Shown in pieces: positions 48,049 to 57,746 of a stretch of DNA of 64,000 bases. The stretch comes from Bdellovibrio bacteriovorus HD100. GTDB taxonomy: Bacteria; Bdellovibrionota; Bdellovibrionia; Bdellovibrionales; Bdellovibrionaceae. The notes under the pieces are model-generated. The model did not search any database. It saw nothing but the letters and a program-made list of their open reading frames with translations, and had not been told where the DNA came from. The DNA lies in NCBI RefSeq assembly GCF_000196175.1, contig NC_005363.1, positions 1,674,001 to 1,738,000 on the forward strand. The letters run 5' to 3'. The number at the start of each line of letters is the position of its first letter. The first letter of the stretch is position 1. The position numbers and the translations under genes were made by a program.

Positions 48049-48354
48049 TCTCGGTTCCCCCTCCGCGAATCGGACCCATTAAGCCCCAGATCGGAGGCAG
48101 TTTCAAGAATTCATTTTGTCAGGATTCCGTTCAATTTAGCCACCTTGCATTAAGTTCCCGACGGAACGTGTGAATGCTGTAAGTTTGCGCATTTTTAAGG
48201 GAATTTCCGCCTGGATTGTCGGTAAAAAGGGAAAAGGATTGGCGCAAATTGTCACTGATTTCGCGGTTTGAGGACCAGAAGTCGGGCTGTTTGCTTGCCC
48301 CGTGGCAAGGGCTGTCGCTAAGCTTAAAGCTCACTATTTTGGAGGATTGGTTCC
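48049..48354. other. Intergenic region before the Cys-rich lipoprotein gene
   Basis: 306 bp with no gene. It is a divergent promoter region; TTTGGAGGATTGG at about 48340 gives the ribosome binding site of the 64-aa gene. No clear repeat, RNA or operator was recognised. Confidence 0.4.
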
Positions 48355-48549
48355 ATGAAAATGCTTTTGCTGTCATCTGTTTTGGTTTTGGGTTTGGCTT
48401 CTTGTGCACACAAGGCACACAACCACGAAAATTGTGGCTGTGGTGGGGCGAAGGCTGAAAAGTCCGCTTGTTCCGGCACTGAGTGTGCTACGAAAAAAGG
48501 TGGATGCGCTGATTGTGCGAAGAAGGAAGAGGCTGCTGCAGCAAAATAG
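48355..48549 (+). CDS. Small Cys-rich lipoprotein
   Basis: 64 aa with a lipobox (LGLASC) and GGAGG upstream. The mature part has seven Cys in metal-ligand-like spacing (ENCGCGG, SACSGTEC, GGCADC) and an Ala/Lys/Glu tail. It may bind metal or form disulfides at the outer membrane. A strong terminator follows, so it is expressed alone. Confidence 0.65.
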   Translation: MKMLLLSSVLVLGLASCAHKAHNHENCGCGGAKAEKSACSGTECATKKGGCADCAKKEEAAAAK

Positions 48550-48578
48550 TGCAGCCCGGGTTGCGCTTGTCAGTCTTT

Positions 48579-48609
48579 TCAAAACCCCGCAGTCTGCGGG
48601 GTTTTTTCG
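48579..48609 (+). terminator. Terminator of the Cys-rich lipoprotein gene
   Basis: CCCCGCAG-T-CTGCGGGG followed by six T. Confidence 0.9.
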
Positions 48610-48731
48610 TTTGGAGCAGATGGATTTACGCACCCCCGTCGGGATGAGTTCAAATCATTAAATGTTTTGATTTGGATAGTCTGCTAAATTACTTTTTCCT
48701 TCGAAAGTGCATTTCGGAAGGAAATTGAAAA

Positions 48732-50189
48732 ATGAAAAAGGGCGCCCTTTTAGGACTTCTGCTCGGACTTCTGGTCGGCCTATGGCAACCGCAAGCGCTG
48801 GCGATGAATCTTCAGGAATATCTTCAGGCTGTCATCAACAAGAACAAATCCATTCAGGCTTTTGATGTTTCCAAAGAGGCGGCGGAAGACCGTCGTGTCT
48901 CCGGTGACATTGAACTGGTCCCGGTTTTCACTGCGGGAGTGGGCTATCTGAATGACAAAAGCCCGTTGGGTCAGTTTGCGCAACTGGGGGGAACTCAGAC
49001 CACCGCCACGGATTTGAAGCTGGGACTTGCCAAAAGATTTTCCTCTGGCACCGATGTGGCTGTGACCGCCAACGCCACGGAAGTTGAGAATGAAGGGGCG
49101 CTATTAAATCCCAGTTTTCAAAAATTCTCCTATGGCACCCTGGGACTGGGTTTGAGTCAGTCCTTGTGGAAGAACTCTTTTGGTAATGCCACCAGGTTGC
49201 GCCAGGATCGTCAGGAAGCCGTGGCGACGGCCGAGGTCGGCAGATTCGACTTGCAGAAAAAAGTCCTGCTGGTCAGCGCGGAAGCCGCGTATTGGGATTA
49301 TGTCTATCAGAATGAAAACCTGCGCATCGGCCGCGCTTCTTTGGAGCGGGCCCGTCGTATTGAATCCTGGACCCGCCGTCGTGTGAACGATGGCATCAGT
49401 GACCGTGCTGACTTGTTGTCGGCTCAGGCTTTGGTCGCCGCTCGCCAGTTGCAACTGGTTTCGGCGGAGGATGATCTGGCGGCGGCAAAAAGACAGATCC
49501 GCGACTATCTTGAGCTGCGCGATGATGAAGCGATGCCGGAAATTTCCGGGGATATTTCCCGCTCACGCGCTTTGAACTCGATGGTGGATGGCAATGGCGG
49601 CAAGGTTGTGGCACTGGAGGCTTATCTGTCTTCATTGAATGCCCGGGCCATGTCCTTGGTGGCTAAAGAAACAGAAGACGGCTATCGTCCGGATCTGGTG
49701 CTTTCAGGATCCTACAACACCAACAACTTCCAGCCGGACAAAAGCATTCCGGATGCGACCTCCAAATGGACGGACAGCAAACTTCCGACCTGGAAGGTGG
49801 GTCTGAATCTGATCTATTTGTTCGACACGGACGTCAAAGGATCTGCCCAGTCAGCGGCCCGCAAAGATGCTTTGGCCGCCCAGTTGCAAAGTGAAAGAAA
49901 GATCCTGGACAGCGAAAGCTCGTGGATCGAGCTGAATCGTCGTTATTCCGAGATGAACAAGCGGATTGAATCCGCCTCGCTCATTGCGCGTCTGCAGACT
50001 GATGCCGCCAAGGCTCAGACGGATTTGTTCAACAAGGGCCGTTCGATCACGGCCAATGTGATCAATGCGGAAGAAGATGCCGCGGATGCAGAGCTGACTT
50101 TGACCAGACTGAAATCAGAACAAAGAAAGATGGAGGCTCAGGCCCGCTTGTTCGTCACACTGGATGAAAACAACCGGGAGGAGAAATAA
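48732..50189 (+). CDS. TolC-like outer-membrane efflux protein
   Basis: 485 aa with a signal peptide (LLGLLLGLLVGLWQPQALA). The long helical repeats typical of TolC-family channels are seen: AEAAYWDYVYQNENLRIGRASLERARRIESWTRRRVNDGISDRADLLSAQ, and the symmetric C-terminal half (AQTDLFNKGRSITANVINAEEDAADAELTLTRLKSEQ). It forms the trimeric outer-membrane exit duct of an efflux system. The stop is one base before the ATG of the RND gene, whose ribosome binding site is inside its final codons, so the two are co-translated. Confidence 0.9.
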   Translation: MKKGALLGLLLGLLVGLWQPQALAMNLQEYLQAVINKNKSIQAFDVSKEAAEDRRVSGDIELVPVFTAGVGYLNDKSPLGQFAQLGGTQTTATDLKLGLAKRFSSGTDVAVTANATEVENEGALLNPSFQKFSYGTLGLGLSQSLWKNSFGNATRLRQDRQEAVATAEVGRFDLQKKVLLVSAEAAYWDYVYQNENLRIGRASLERARRIESWTRRRVNDGISDRADLLSAQALVAARQLQLVSAEDDLAAAKRQIRDYLELRDDEAMPEISGDISRSRALNSMVDGNGGKVVALEAYLSSLNARAMSLVAKETEDGYRPDLVLSGSYNTNNFQPDKSIPDATSKWTDSKLPTWKVGLNLIYLFDTDVKGSAQSAARKDALAAQLQSERKILDSESSWIELNRRYSEMNKRIESASLIARLQTDAAKAQTDLFNKGRSITANVINAEEDAADAELTLTRLKSEQRKMEAQARLFVTLDENNREEK

Positions 50190-50190
50190 T

Positions 50191-53100
50191 ATGAATTTGC
50201 CTGGTCTTTCGATTAAACGACCTATTTTTATTTCCTGTATCGTTATTCTGATGCTGATCCTGGGGGCGTTCTCGCTGCGCAAAATGCCGGTGGACATGTT
50301 CCCGGATGTGACTTTCCCGATTCTGTTTGTGCAAGTGACCTATCCAGGGGCGTCACCTTTGGATCTGGAAAAACAGGTTTCAAAACTGATTGAAGATGAA
50401 GTGGGCAGTATCTCGGGTCTGAAGACCCTGCGATCCAACAACCTCGACAGTGTCGCCGTCATCATTCTGGAGTTCCAGCTGGGGACGGACATCAAAGAGG
50501 TCGAGCAGGAGGTGCGCAACCGCATCGGCAATATCCGCCGTGACCTGCCGTCTGAAATTTATGAGCCGGTCATTCGCCGGTTTGACCCGGCCGATCAACC
50601 GATCGTGACCCTGGCGGTGACGACGGAACTGGACGAGGGGGCGGCCTATGACCTTGCCAATGAAGTCATCAAGCCGCGCTTTGAACGGATCAAAGACGTG
50701 GGGCAGGTGGACATCTTTGGCGGTCGCAAACAGGAAATTCACGTTCTGGTCGACAAGAACAAGCTGCAGGATCGCAAGATTTCGATGCTGCAGGTTTCCC
50801 AGCGTGTGATTGACACCTCTAAAGACATTCCCATCGGTAAAATTGAAAACCCCATCGATGAAACGACTTTAAGAACCAACGGGGAGTTTGATTCCCTGAA
50901 ACAAATTGAGGAAGTGAATGTCAATTTCGTGGGTTCGGACAAAGCCATCCTGGTGAAGGATGTCGGCAGAGTCGTTAAAAGTCTTGAAGACCAAAAAACC
51001 ATGGGCCGTGTGAAAGGGAAGCGTGCCCTGCTGATGAACGTGTACAAACAGCGTGGTGCCAACACCGTGGCTGTGGCAGAGGCGGTGAAAAAGAACATCG
51101 AAACCGTCAATGCGATGCTGAAGGAAAAAGGCCTGAAAGGCTCTGTGACGATGGTGCGAGACACCTCTCGTCCGATTCAGATGAACGTGTATGACGTGAA
51201 GGAATCCATCATCATCGGTATCATCCTTTGTGTCATCGTCGTGTTCTTCTTCCTGGGCTCCGCGCGTTCAACCTTTATCACGGCCATGGCTTTGCCAAAC
51301 TCCCTTTTGGGTGGATTTGTCATCATGTGGGCCATGGGTTTTTCCATCAACTTGATGACCTTGCTGGCGCTTTCCCTGGCGGTGGGACTTTTGATCGATG
51401 ATGCGATCGTCGTGCGGGAAAATATCTTCCGACATCTGGAAATGGGTAAAAAACCCAAAGATGCCGCATTGGATGGAACCAAAGAGGTGGCGATGGCTGT
51501 TATCGCCACGACTCTCGTGGTGATCGCGGTGTTTGGTCCTATCTCGTTCCTGCAGGGGATCGTGGGGCAGTTCTTCAAACAATTCGGTCTGACCGTCGTC
51601 TTTACGATGTTGATTTCCCTGTTTGATGCCTTCACCGTGGCGCCGATGTTGTCAGCATATATGGCGCACCCGAACGAGCACGTCAAAGGCACCGGCATTG
51701 TCGGCCGCATGTTGACAGCGTTTGATAAGTTTCAGACCTGGCTGGAAGAATGGTATGAAAAAGCCCTGAAATACACCCTGGGGAATCCGAAAAAGATTCT
51801 GGCAGGTGGGGTTGTGATCTTCGTGGCTTCTTTGGGGACTTTGGCCTTTATTCCGGCGACATTCCTGCCGGCGGCGGATAATGGTGAATTTGTGGTGAAT
51901 GTCGAGCTTCCAGTGGGAAGCTCCCTGATGGCGACCAGCAAGTTCACGGAAAAAGTTGAAAAGATCTTTGAAAATGATCCTGCCGTGGACATGGTCATGA
52001 CGATTGTTGGAAACTCCAACAATGAGTCGAATAAATCGACGATGTTCATCCGCCTGGTGGAACGCAAAAACCGCAGCATGAACACCACGGACTATAAAGA
52101 GTCGGTGCGCAAAAAGTTCCCGCAGTTTGAAAAAGACGCCATTGTTTCCATTGGTGATATTGATGCCGTGAACTCGGGCGAAAAACCGCTGAACGTGAAT
52201 ATTCAGGGCGAGGATCTGGATCAGTTGAATGCTTATGCCACCAAGTTGGTGGAGCGCATGAAAAAGATCCCGGGTCTGGTGGATGTGGATACGAACTTCC
52301 GCTCTGGGAAACCGGAGTTCCACGTGGTGTTTGACCGTAAGAAATCCGAGGCTCTGGGTGTTTCCACTGTGACAGCGGGAGCCGAGCTGCGCAATCGTAC
52401 TGAGGGTAACGAGCAGGCGATCTATCGCGAGAACGGCATCGACTATAAAATCCGCGTGCGCTTTGAGGAAATGTACCGCGATCTGCGCAGTCAGTTCAAT
52501 ACGACACTGGTGCCGAATGCGAACTACAACATGATTCCTCTTTCACGCATTGCTCAGGGGGAAAATGCCTCCGGGTTCTCGCAGATCAACCGCATGAACA
52601 AAGGTCGTTATATTCAGATTTCCGGGAACCTGGCCAAGGGTGGGGCTCTGGGGAATATTTCGGCCGAAGTTGAAAGAATCATCAAAAAGGAAATGCCGCC
52701 ACCTCCGGGTGTGGACTTTGCCTTCAAGGGTCAGGCGGATGACTTTAAGGAACTGATTGAGAACATGCTCCTGGCAATTATTCTGGGAGTGACGTTCATC
52801 TATCTGGTGCTGGCGAGCTTGTACGAAAGCTTTATCACGCCGTTCACGATTTTGCTGGCACTGCCCCTGGCTATGACCGGGGCCTTCCTGGCGCTGTTGA
52901 TGTTTGGCAAGACCATCGATATCTTCTCGCTGATAGGTATCGTCCTGCTGTTGGGGGTTGTGGCGAAGAACTCGATCCTGCTTGTGGATTATACCAATCA
53001 TCTGATCCACGAGGGTGTCGAGCGCAATACGGCGATCATTAAAGCCTGCCGCACGCGTCTTCGTCCGATTTTGATGACGTCTTTGGCATTGATTGCCGGG

Positions 53101-53292
53101 ATGATTCCAATTGCCATCGGACTGAATGAGGCCTCAGCAATGAGAACCTCCATGGGTGTCGCCATCATCGGCGGTCTGATCAGCTCGACTTTGCTGACGC
53201 TTTTGATCGTTCCTGCGGCCTTTGGTTTCGTGGAGGATTTCAAAGCGTGGTTCCGCGCAAAACTTGCGAAGATCACCGGTTATCAGCCGTAA
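50191..53292 (+). CDS. RND-family efflux transporter
   Basis: 1033 aa from the ATG at 50191, with GGGAGGAG upstream; an in-frame start at 50164 lies inside the TolC gene. TM1 is FISCIVILMLILGAFSL. TM4 carries GLLIDDAIVVRENIFRHLEMG, and the C-terminal LRPILMTSLALIAGMIPIAIGLNEASAMRTSMG mirrors the other RND gene. It is a paralogue of the transporter at 9.6-12.7 kb. No periplasmic adaptor (MFP) gene lies between it and the TolC-like gene or next to either, which is unusual for this operon type. Confidence 0.92.
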   Translation: MNLPGLSIKRPIFISCIVILMLILGAFSLRKMPVDMFPDVTFPILFVQVTYPGASPLDLEKQVSKLIEDEVGSISGLKTLRSNNLDSVAVIILEFQLGTDIKEVEQEVRNRIGNIRRDLPSEIYEPVIRRFDPADQPIVTLAVTTELDEGAAYDLANEVIKPRFERIKDVGQVDIFGGRKQEIHVLVDKNKLQDRKISMLQVSQRVIDTSKDIPIGKIENPIDETTLRTNGEFDSLKQIEEVNVNFVGSDKAILVKDVGRVVKSLEDQKTMGRVKGKRALLMNVYKQRGANTVAVAEAVKKNIETVNAMLKEKGLKGSVTMVRDTSRPIQMNVYDVKESIIIGIILCVIVVFFFLGSARSTFITAMALPNSLLGGFVIMWAMGFSINLMTLLALSLAVGLLIDDAIVVRENIFRHLEMGKKPKDAALDGTKEVAMAVIATTLVVIAVFGPISFLQGIVGQFFKQFGLTVVFTMLISLFDAFTVAPMLSAYMAHPNEHVKGTGIVGRMLTAFDKFQTWLEEWYEKALKYTLGNPKKILAGGVVIFVASLGTLAFIPATFLPAADNGEFVVNVELPVGSSLMATSKFTEKVEKIFENDPAVDMVMTIVGNSNNESNKSTMFIRLVERKNRSMNTTDYKESVRKKFPQFEKDAIVSIGDIDAVNSGEKPLNVNIQGEDLDQLNAYATKLVERMKKIPGLVDVDTNFRSGKPEFHVVFDRKKSEALGVSTVTAGAELRNRTEGNEQAIYRENGIDYKIRVRFEEMYRDLRSQFNTTLVPNANYNMIPLSRIAQGENASGFSQINRMNKGRYIQISGNLAKGGALGNISAEVERIIKKEMPPPPGVDFAFKGQADDFKELIENMLLAIILGVTFIYLVLASLYESFITPFTILLALPLAMTGAFLALLMFGKTIDIFSLIGIVLLLGVVAKNSILLVDYTNHLIHEGVERNTAIIKACRTRLRPILMTSLALIAGMIPIAIGLNEASAMRTSMGVAIIGGLISSTLLTLLIVPAAFGFVEDFKAWFRAKLAKITGYQP

Positions 53293-54695
53293 AGTCCGCG
53301 GAAGCTGCGAATCTCAAGCAGCTTCCTTTCAAACGGTCCCCAGTCGTCCTGTTCGGCGATGGGGGCCCACAGAGCCTCCAGTTCATCAATGACCAGGGCG
53401 CAGGCTTTGCCGGTTTGCAGGTAACTGTGGCGGGCTTTGTCTTCGTCTTCGATTTCAAAGCAGGCCAGAGTCTCGCGTAAGTTGTTAAAAGATTCTTTTT
53501 GATAAAGGTCTTTTTGAACGGATCTGTGCAGTCGCTCTGGCGAGGCGCCGGAATGCAAGTCATACAGGGTTTGTTCAAAGGCGCCTTTTTCCGTGTCCAT
53601 GAATTGGAAAATTCCTGAGACCAGTTCCGCATTCAGGTCATGAATGGCGGTGATTTCCTGCAGTGGATTTTTCAGGTTCAGGCGTTTCAGCAGGCGGTTT
53701 TGCACCTCCACGTTGAAGGTGTCGCCGAATTCCTCCAAAAGCTCGGGAACGGCAAGTTCGGGATAGGCCGTTTTCAGTGCGCCACCCAGTTGATGCAGAT
53801 TCCACAGGACCGCCGAAGGCTGGCGGCCAAAACAGTAAAGGCCGCTCTGATCAAAGTACGCTGCGGTGAAGGCCGGGTCGTAAACCGGCAGGAAGCGGTA
53901 GGGGCCATAGTCAAAACTTTCACCCGTGATGTTCATGTTGTCGGTGTTCAAAACTCCGTGAACAAATCCCGCCATCATCCAGGCGGCGACGGTTTCGGCG
54001 GTTTTCTGGGAAACGGCACGCAGGAACTCGGCGGCCAGTTCAGCTTCGCTAAATCCGGTCAGGTGTGGATAGTAATGGCGCACGCAGTAGTGCAGCAGTT
54101 TCTTGATGTTGTCGGTCTGATTGAAAAATGCCAGTCGCTGGAAGGTTCCAAAGCGGATGTGACTGTGGCTTAGGCGTACTAAAACACCGGCGCGGGTGGG
54201 TGAGGGTTCATCGTGGCGTTCGAGGCTTTCGCCCGTTTCAAACACTGAAAATGTTTTGCTGGTGTTCACGCCATAAGATTGCAAAAGTTCTGTCGCCAGG
54301 ATTTCGCGGAAGGCGCCTTTCAAAGTCAGGCGTCCGTCGCCGCGACGGGAATAGGGGGTGGTTCCGCTGCCTTTGGTGCCCAGGTCCAACAGACGGTCTT
54401 GGTCGCGGACTTGGGCGAACAAAAAGCCTCTTCCGTCACCTAGGTCTGGATTGTAGCTGCGGAACTGATGGCCATGGTAGCGCAAGGCCAAGGGTGTTTT
54501 GATATTCTGAGGAAGGCTCTCAAAGGCCCAGAAGTGTTTCTGCCACTCCTGCGGGGTCAGCAGCCCCAGCCCTACGCTTTCTGCGGCGTCCTGGTTGCGA
54601 TATCGCAACAGGGCCTTGGGGAATACAGCAGGGCGGACTTCATCATAGAAATCAGGCCCCAGTTCGTAAATTGGTGGAATGAATGGAGTGCTCAC
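53283..54695 (-). CDS. selO: SelO-family protein adenylyltransferase
   Basis: 470 aa from a GTG at 54695 with AAGGA upstream; starts further upstream would overlap the divergent gene at 54794. The sequence ALRYHGHQFRSYNPDLGDGRGFLFAQV, the nucleotide-binding region DLGTKGSGTTPYSRRGDGR, the catalytic/metal loop GVLNTDNMNITGESFDYGPYRF and the terminal features match E. coli YdiU (478 aa). SelO transfers AMP to protein Ser, Thr or Tyr under oxidative stress. The typical C-terminal redox-active Cys motif of eukaryotic SelO is not present. Confidence 0.88.
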   Translation of the reverse strand: MSTPFIPPIYELGPDFYDEVRPAVFPKALLRYRNQDAAESVGLGLLTPQEWQKHFWAFESLPQNIKTPLALRYHGHQFRSYNPDLGDGRGFLFAQVRDQDRLLDLGTKGSGTTPYSRRGDGRLTLKGAFREILATELLQSYGVNTSKTFSVFETGESLERHDEPSPTRAGVLVRLSHSHIRFGTFQRLAFFNQTDNIKKLLHYCVRHYYPHLTGFSEAELAAEFLRAVSQKTAETVAAWMMAGFVHGVLNTDNMNITGESFDYGPYRFLPVYDPAFTAAYFDQSGLYCFGRQPSAVLWNLHQLGGALKTAYPELAVPELLEEFGDTFNVEVQNRLLKRLNLKNPLQEITAIHDLNAELVSGIFQFMDTEKGAFEQTLYDLHSGASPERLHRSVQKDLYQKESFNNLRETLACFEIEDEDKARHSYLQTGKACALVIDELEALWAPIAEQDDWGPFERKLLEIRSFRGLYG

Positions 54696-54793
54696 TTGTT
54701 CCTTATCTTCTTTTCCAAGGGGAAACGCAAAAGGTAATCTAGTTGACAGTAACTTGCATTTAGGAGACAAAGGGGATTCCAAAGGCGGTATCC

Positions 54794-55270
54794 GTGGACG
54801 AAACAATCCTGAACCCAAGCTCTGTCAACACCGGCAAATCACATGATTCCTGCTGTGAGGTGGATCACACCCAGCACGAGGTCTTTGAAGAAAAGACGCT
54901 GACCTGGGATCGTATCGGGATTGTGCTTTCTTCGTTGTGTGCGATTCATTGTCTGGTCACGCCGCTGTTGATCCTGACTTTGCCGGTGATGGGAGAATTC
55001 TTCCACGCAGAATGGGTGCATATCCTGATGGCCGTGGTGATTATGCCAGTGGGCCTGTTTGCATTCTGGAGCGGTTACAAACACCACCGTCAGGCCGGAG
55101 TATTGTCTTTGGGAGTGCTGGGGCTTTCGATGATTGCGGCGGCTTCGGTGCTTCCGCATGAATGGGTGGAAGTGATGGAGCACGATATCGTGACCATCAT
55201 TGGAAGTGTGCTTTTGATTGTGGCCCACATTCTGAATCGTCGCGCCTGTCTTTGTCACAAACACGCCTAG
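54794..55270 (+). CDS. MerC-domain membrane protein
   Basis: 158 aa from a GTG with AAAGGCGG upstream. Four TM helices follow a Cys/His-rich N-terminal stretch (SCCEVDHTQHE). The MerC signature SLCAIHCLVTPLLILTL is at about 47-63, and the protein ends in CLCHKHA. MerC proteins bind and transport mercury, but many chromosomal relatives have other or unknown metal roles. No mer operon is adjacent, so mercury resistance is not implied. It is divergent from selO. Confidence 0.75.
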   Translation: MDETILNPSSVNTGKSHDSCCEVDHTQHEVFEEKTLTWDRIGIVLSSLCAIHCLVTPLLILTLPVMGEFFHAEWVHILMAVVIMPVGLFAFWSGYKHHRQAGVLSLGVLGLSMIAAASVLPHEWVEVMEHDIVTIIGSVLLIVAHILNRRACLCHKHA

Positions 55271-55462
55271 AGCTCAGGGGGGATGGTCTAAAGTCGCCCC
55301 CGTCAAGGCCACCTTTTGTGGTAGATGACGCAACATTTCGTTGCAATCTTCATAACTTAGGTCAGATTTTTTCGGTGCAAACCCGTCAAATTTCGTCTTT
55401 CCAATTGAAAACCAAGTGATTTCAGGTAGTGTCTAGTTGAAAACCAAATGATGGAGGCATCA

Positions 55463-55849
55463 ATGATTGAGACTAAAATGAATCGCCGTGGTTTCTTCAC
55501 GACTCTTGCGAAAATCACAGGTGTGGCCGTAGTTGCACCAACAGCTTTGAACGCTGTTTTCTCTTCTTCTGCACAGGCTCAGAAAAAACGCGGAGCTGCT
55601 CCGGCTGCTGGTGGCGCTGCTGCAGGTGGAATGCCGTTGGTTGATCCCAATGACTCCGTGGCAAAAGCTGTAAAGTACGTTGAGGACTACAAAAAAGCTC
55701 CTGAAGCCAAAGGCAACAACTGCACGACTTGCGGCTTCTATGCGAAAAAAGAATCCCGCAACGGCAAAGAGGCCGGCACTTGCACAATCTTCGCTGGCAA
55801 ACTTGTCTACGGCGACGCTTGGTGCGCATCCTGGAATAAAAAGGCTTAA
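55463..55849 (+). CDS. High-potential iron-sulfur protein, Tat-exported
   Basis: 128 aa from the ATG at 55463, which has GGAGG five bases upstream; ATGs at 55448 and 55451 are in frame but precede that site. A twin-arginine signal (MNRRGFFTTL) is followed by an Ala/Gly linker and a HiPIP-like domain with four Cys in the order C-x2-C ... C ... C (NCTTCGFYAKKE, GTCTIFAGKLVYGDAWCASW). HiPIPs carry one [4Fe-4S] cluster and pass electrons in the periplasm, often to a cytochrome or terminal reductase. It is a single gene. Confidence 0.85.
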   Translation: MIETKMNRRGFFTTLAKITGVAVVAPTALNAVFSSSAQAQKKRGAAPAAGGAAAGGMPLVDPNDSVAKAVKYVEDYKKAPEAKGNNCTTCGFYAKKESRNGKEAGTCTIFAGKLVYGDAWCASWNKKA

Positions 55850-55912
55850 TCCGGCCTCGCCGGGCAGAGCTGAGGTGCCGGCAGGCACTTCAGCTGAAGC
55901 AGCTCAAAAACA

Positions 55913-55950
55913 AAAAAAGCCTGATAAGTTTCCTTATCAGGCTTTTTCTT
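55913..55950. terminator. Bidirectional terminator between HiPIP and fadD
   Basis: AAAAAGCCTGATAAG and CTTATCAGGCTTTTT arms have T runs on both strands, serving the two convergent genes. Confidence 0.85.
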
Positions 55951-55968
55951 TTTTAACTTGGCGAAAAA

Positions 55969-57633
55969 CTATTTCACATTGTCACGCAAAGCGCGACGCA
56001 GGATTTTTCCGACATTCGTTTTCGGAAGCTCAGTGCGGAATTCCACCAGACGCGGAACCTTATAGTTCGTCAAACTCTTGCGGGCATGAGCAATCACGTC
56101 TTCGGCTGTCAGATTTGGATCTTTTTTCACGACCACGGCCTTCACGATTTCGCCAGAGTGCTGGTCGACCACGCCGATAGCCGCCACTTCCAGGACACCT
56201 GGGTGGGACGCGATGGCCTCTTCCACTTCATTCGGGTAGACGTTGAAGCCGGAAACCAGGATCATGTCTTTTTTGCGATCCACGATTTTGAAGAAACCAT
56301 CCGCATCAGCAACAGCCACGTCACCGGTTTTCAGCCAGCCGTCATTCAGAACCTGGGCGGTTTCATCAGGACGATTCCAATAGCCGGCCATCACCTGAGG
56401 ACCACGGCAGACAAGTTCACCTGGCTCTCCCAGGGCAACTTCTTTGCCATCATCATCAATCAGCATGATGTCTGTGCTTGGGAAGGGCAGGCCGATCGTG
56501 CCCACGCGGTCAGTGCCGTCAATCGGGTTGCAGCACACAACTGGAGAAGCCTCGGTCAAGCCGTAACCTTCCACAATCACGGACTTGGTCAGTTCCATCC
56601 ATTTTTCTGCCACAGGTTTTTGCAGTGTCATAGCGCCTGCCACGCTGACTTTCACACGAGTGAAATCAATGGTGGTGAAAGCCGGGTTGTTCATCAAAGC
56701 GTTGAACAGCGTGTTCACGCCCGCCATCACGGTGAATGGAGTGTTTTTAAGTTCTTTGATAAAGCCCGGGATGTCGCGCGGATTCAAGATCAGCACGTTT
56801 TCGCTGCCGTAACGAAGCAGGCCCAGACAGTTCAGGGTCAAAGCAAAGATGTGATACATTGGCAAAGCCGCAATTGCGACCTCTTCACCTTCGCGCAATT
56901 TTGGTTTCATCCAGTCGCAGATCTGCAGCATGTTCGCTGCGACATTTCTGTGGGTCAGCATCGCACCCTTTGCCACACCCGTCGTACCGCCGGTGTATTG
57001 CAGGAAGGCGACGTCTTCAAGACTTGTTGGAACTTTGGATGATGGTTTCATCGCGCCCAGTTCCAAAGCCTGACGGAAGGTGTAGGCCTGCGGCAGGTGA
57101 TAGGCCGGAACCATTTTTTTGATGTACTTCACAACCGAGTTCACCAGGATTCTTTTCGGAGTCGGGAACAGGTCGGCGACTTCCGTGATCACAACACTTT
57201 CAATGTCCGTTTCTTTCAGGATTTCCTGAAGCAGATGGGCATAGTTTGCCAGAATCACAATGGCTTTGGCGCCAGAGTCCTTGAACTGGTGACGCATCTC
57301 TTTGGCTGTGTACAGCGGATTGGTGTTCACGATAGTCAGGCCTGAGCGCAGAGCCGCAAAAGCCACGATCGGGAACTGCAGCAGGTTTGGCATCTGAATG
57401 GCGATGCGGTCGCCTTTTTTCAGTTTCAGCTCGTTTTGCAGGAAAGAGGCAAACTGATCCACTTTGCGATCCAGTTCGCTGAAGGTGAGGCTGACTCCCA
57501 TGCTGGTGAAAGCTTTTTTAGTCTTGAATTTGCCGATGGCTTCTTCGTAGACATCCACCAGTGATCCATATTTGGAAAGATCCACCTCGTGGGGAACGCC
57601 TTTCGGGTAATTCTTAAGCCAAATTCTTTCCAT
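55969..57633 (-). CDS. fadD: Long-chain fatty acid-CoA ligase
   Basis: 554 aa from the ATG at 57633, which has GGAGG six bases upstream; an in-frame start at 57693 would add 20 residues without a site. The AMP-binding motif is YTGGTTGVAKGAMLTHRN, and the fatty-acyl CoA ligase motif region is DGWLKTGDVAVADADGFFKIVDRKKDMILVSGFNVYPNEVEE, ending in the catalytic Lys in TNVGKILRR. It activates fatty acids for beta-oxidation or membrane use; Bdellovibrio takes up prey lipids. The length matches the family (E. coli 561 aa). Confidence 0.92.
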   Translation of the reverse strand: MERIWLKNYPKGVPHEVDLSKYGSLVDVYEEAIGKFKTKKAFTSMGVSLTFSELDRKVDQFASFLQNELKLKKGDRIAIQMPNLLQFPIVAFAALRSGLTIVNTNPLYTAKEMRHQFKDSGAKAIVILANYAHLLQEILKETDIESVVITEVADLFPTPKRILVNSVVKYIKKMVPAYHLPQAYTFRQALELGAMKPSSKVPTSLEDVAFLQYTGGTTGVAKGAMLTHRNVAANMLQICDWMKPKLREGEEVAIAALPMYHIFALTLNCLGLLRYGSENVLILNPRDIPGFIKELKNTPFTVMAGVNTLFNALMNNPAFTTIDFTRVKVSVAGAMTLQKPVAEKWMELTKSVIVEGYGLTEASPVVCCNPIDGTDRVGTIGLPFPSTDIMLIDDDGKEVALGEPGELVCRGPQVMAGYWNRPDETAQVLNDGWLKTGDVAVADADGFFKIVDRKKDMILVSGFNVYPNEVEEAIASHPGVLEVAAIGVVDQHSGEIVKAVVVKKDPNLTAEDVIAHARKSLTNYKVPRLVEFRTELPKTNVGKILRRALRDNVK

Positions 57634-57746
57634 GAGAACCTCCTGCAAAAGTGCTTCAATTTGATTCTTAGAAAGTTTAGAGTAAAGATTCAAACGAGGT
57701 AAAGTAAATTCTTGTTTTCACAGGGCCTATTTGCAAGACTCTAGGT

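Noticed and set aside
48131-48418. 95-codon minus-strand frame overlapping the Cys-rich lipoprotein gene.
   Set aside because: It overlaps a better gene with a lipobox and strong ribosome binding site, and has low-complexity, non-protein-like composition.
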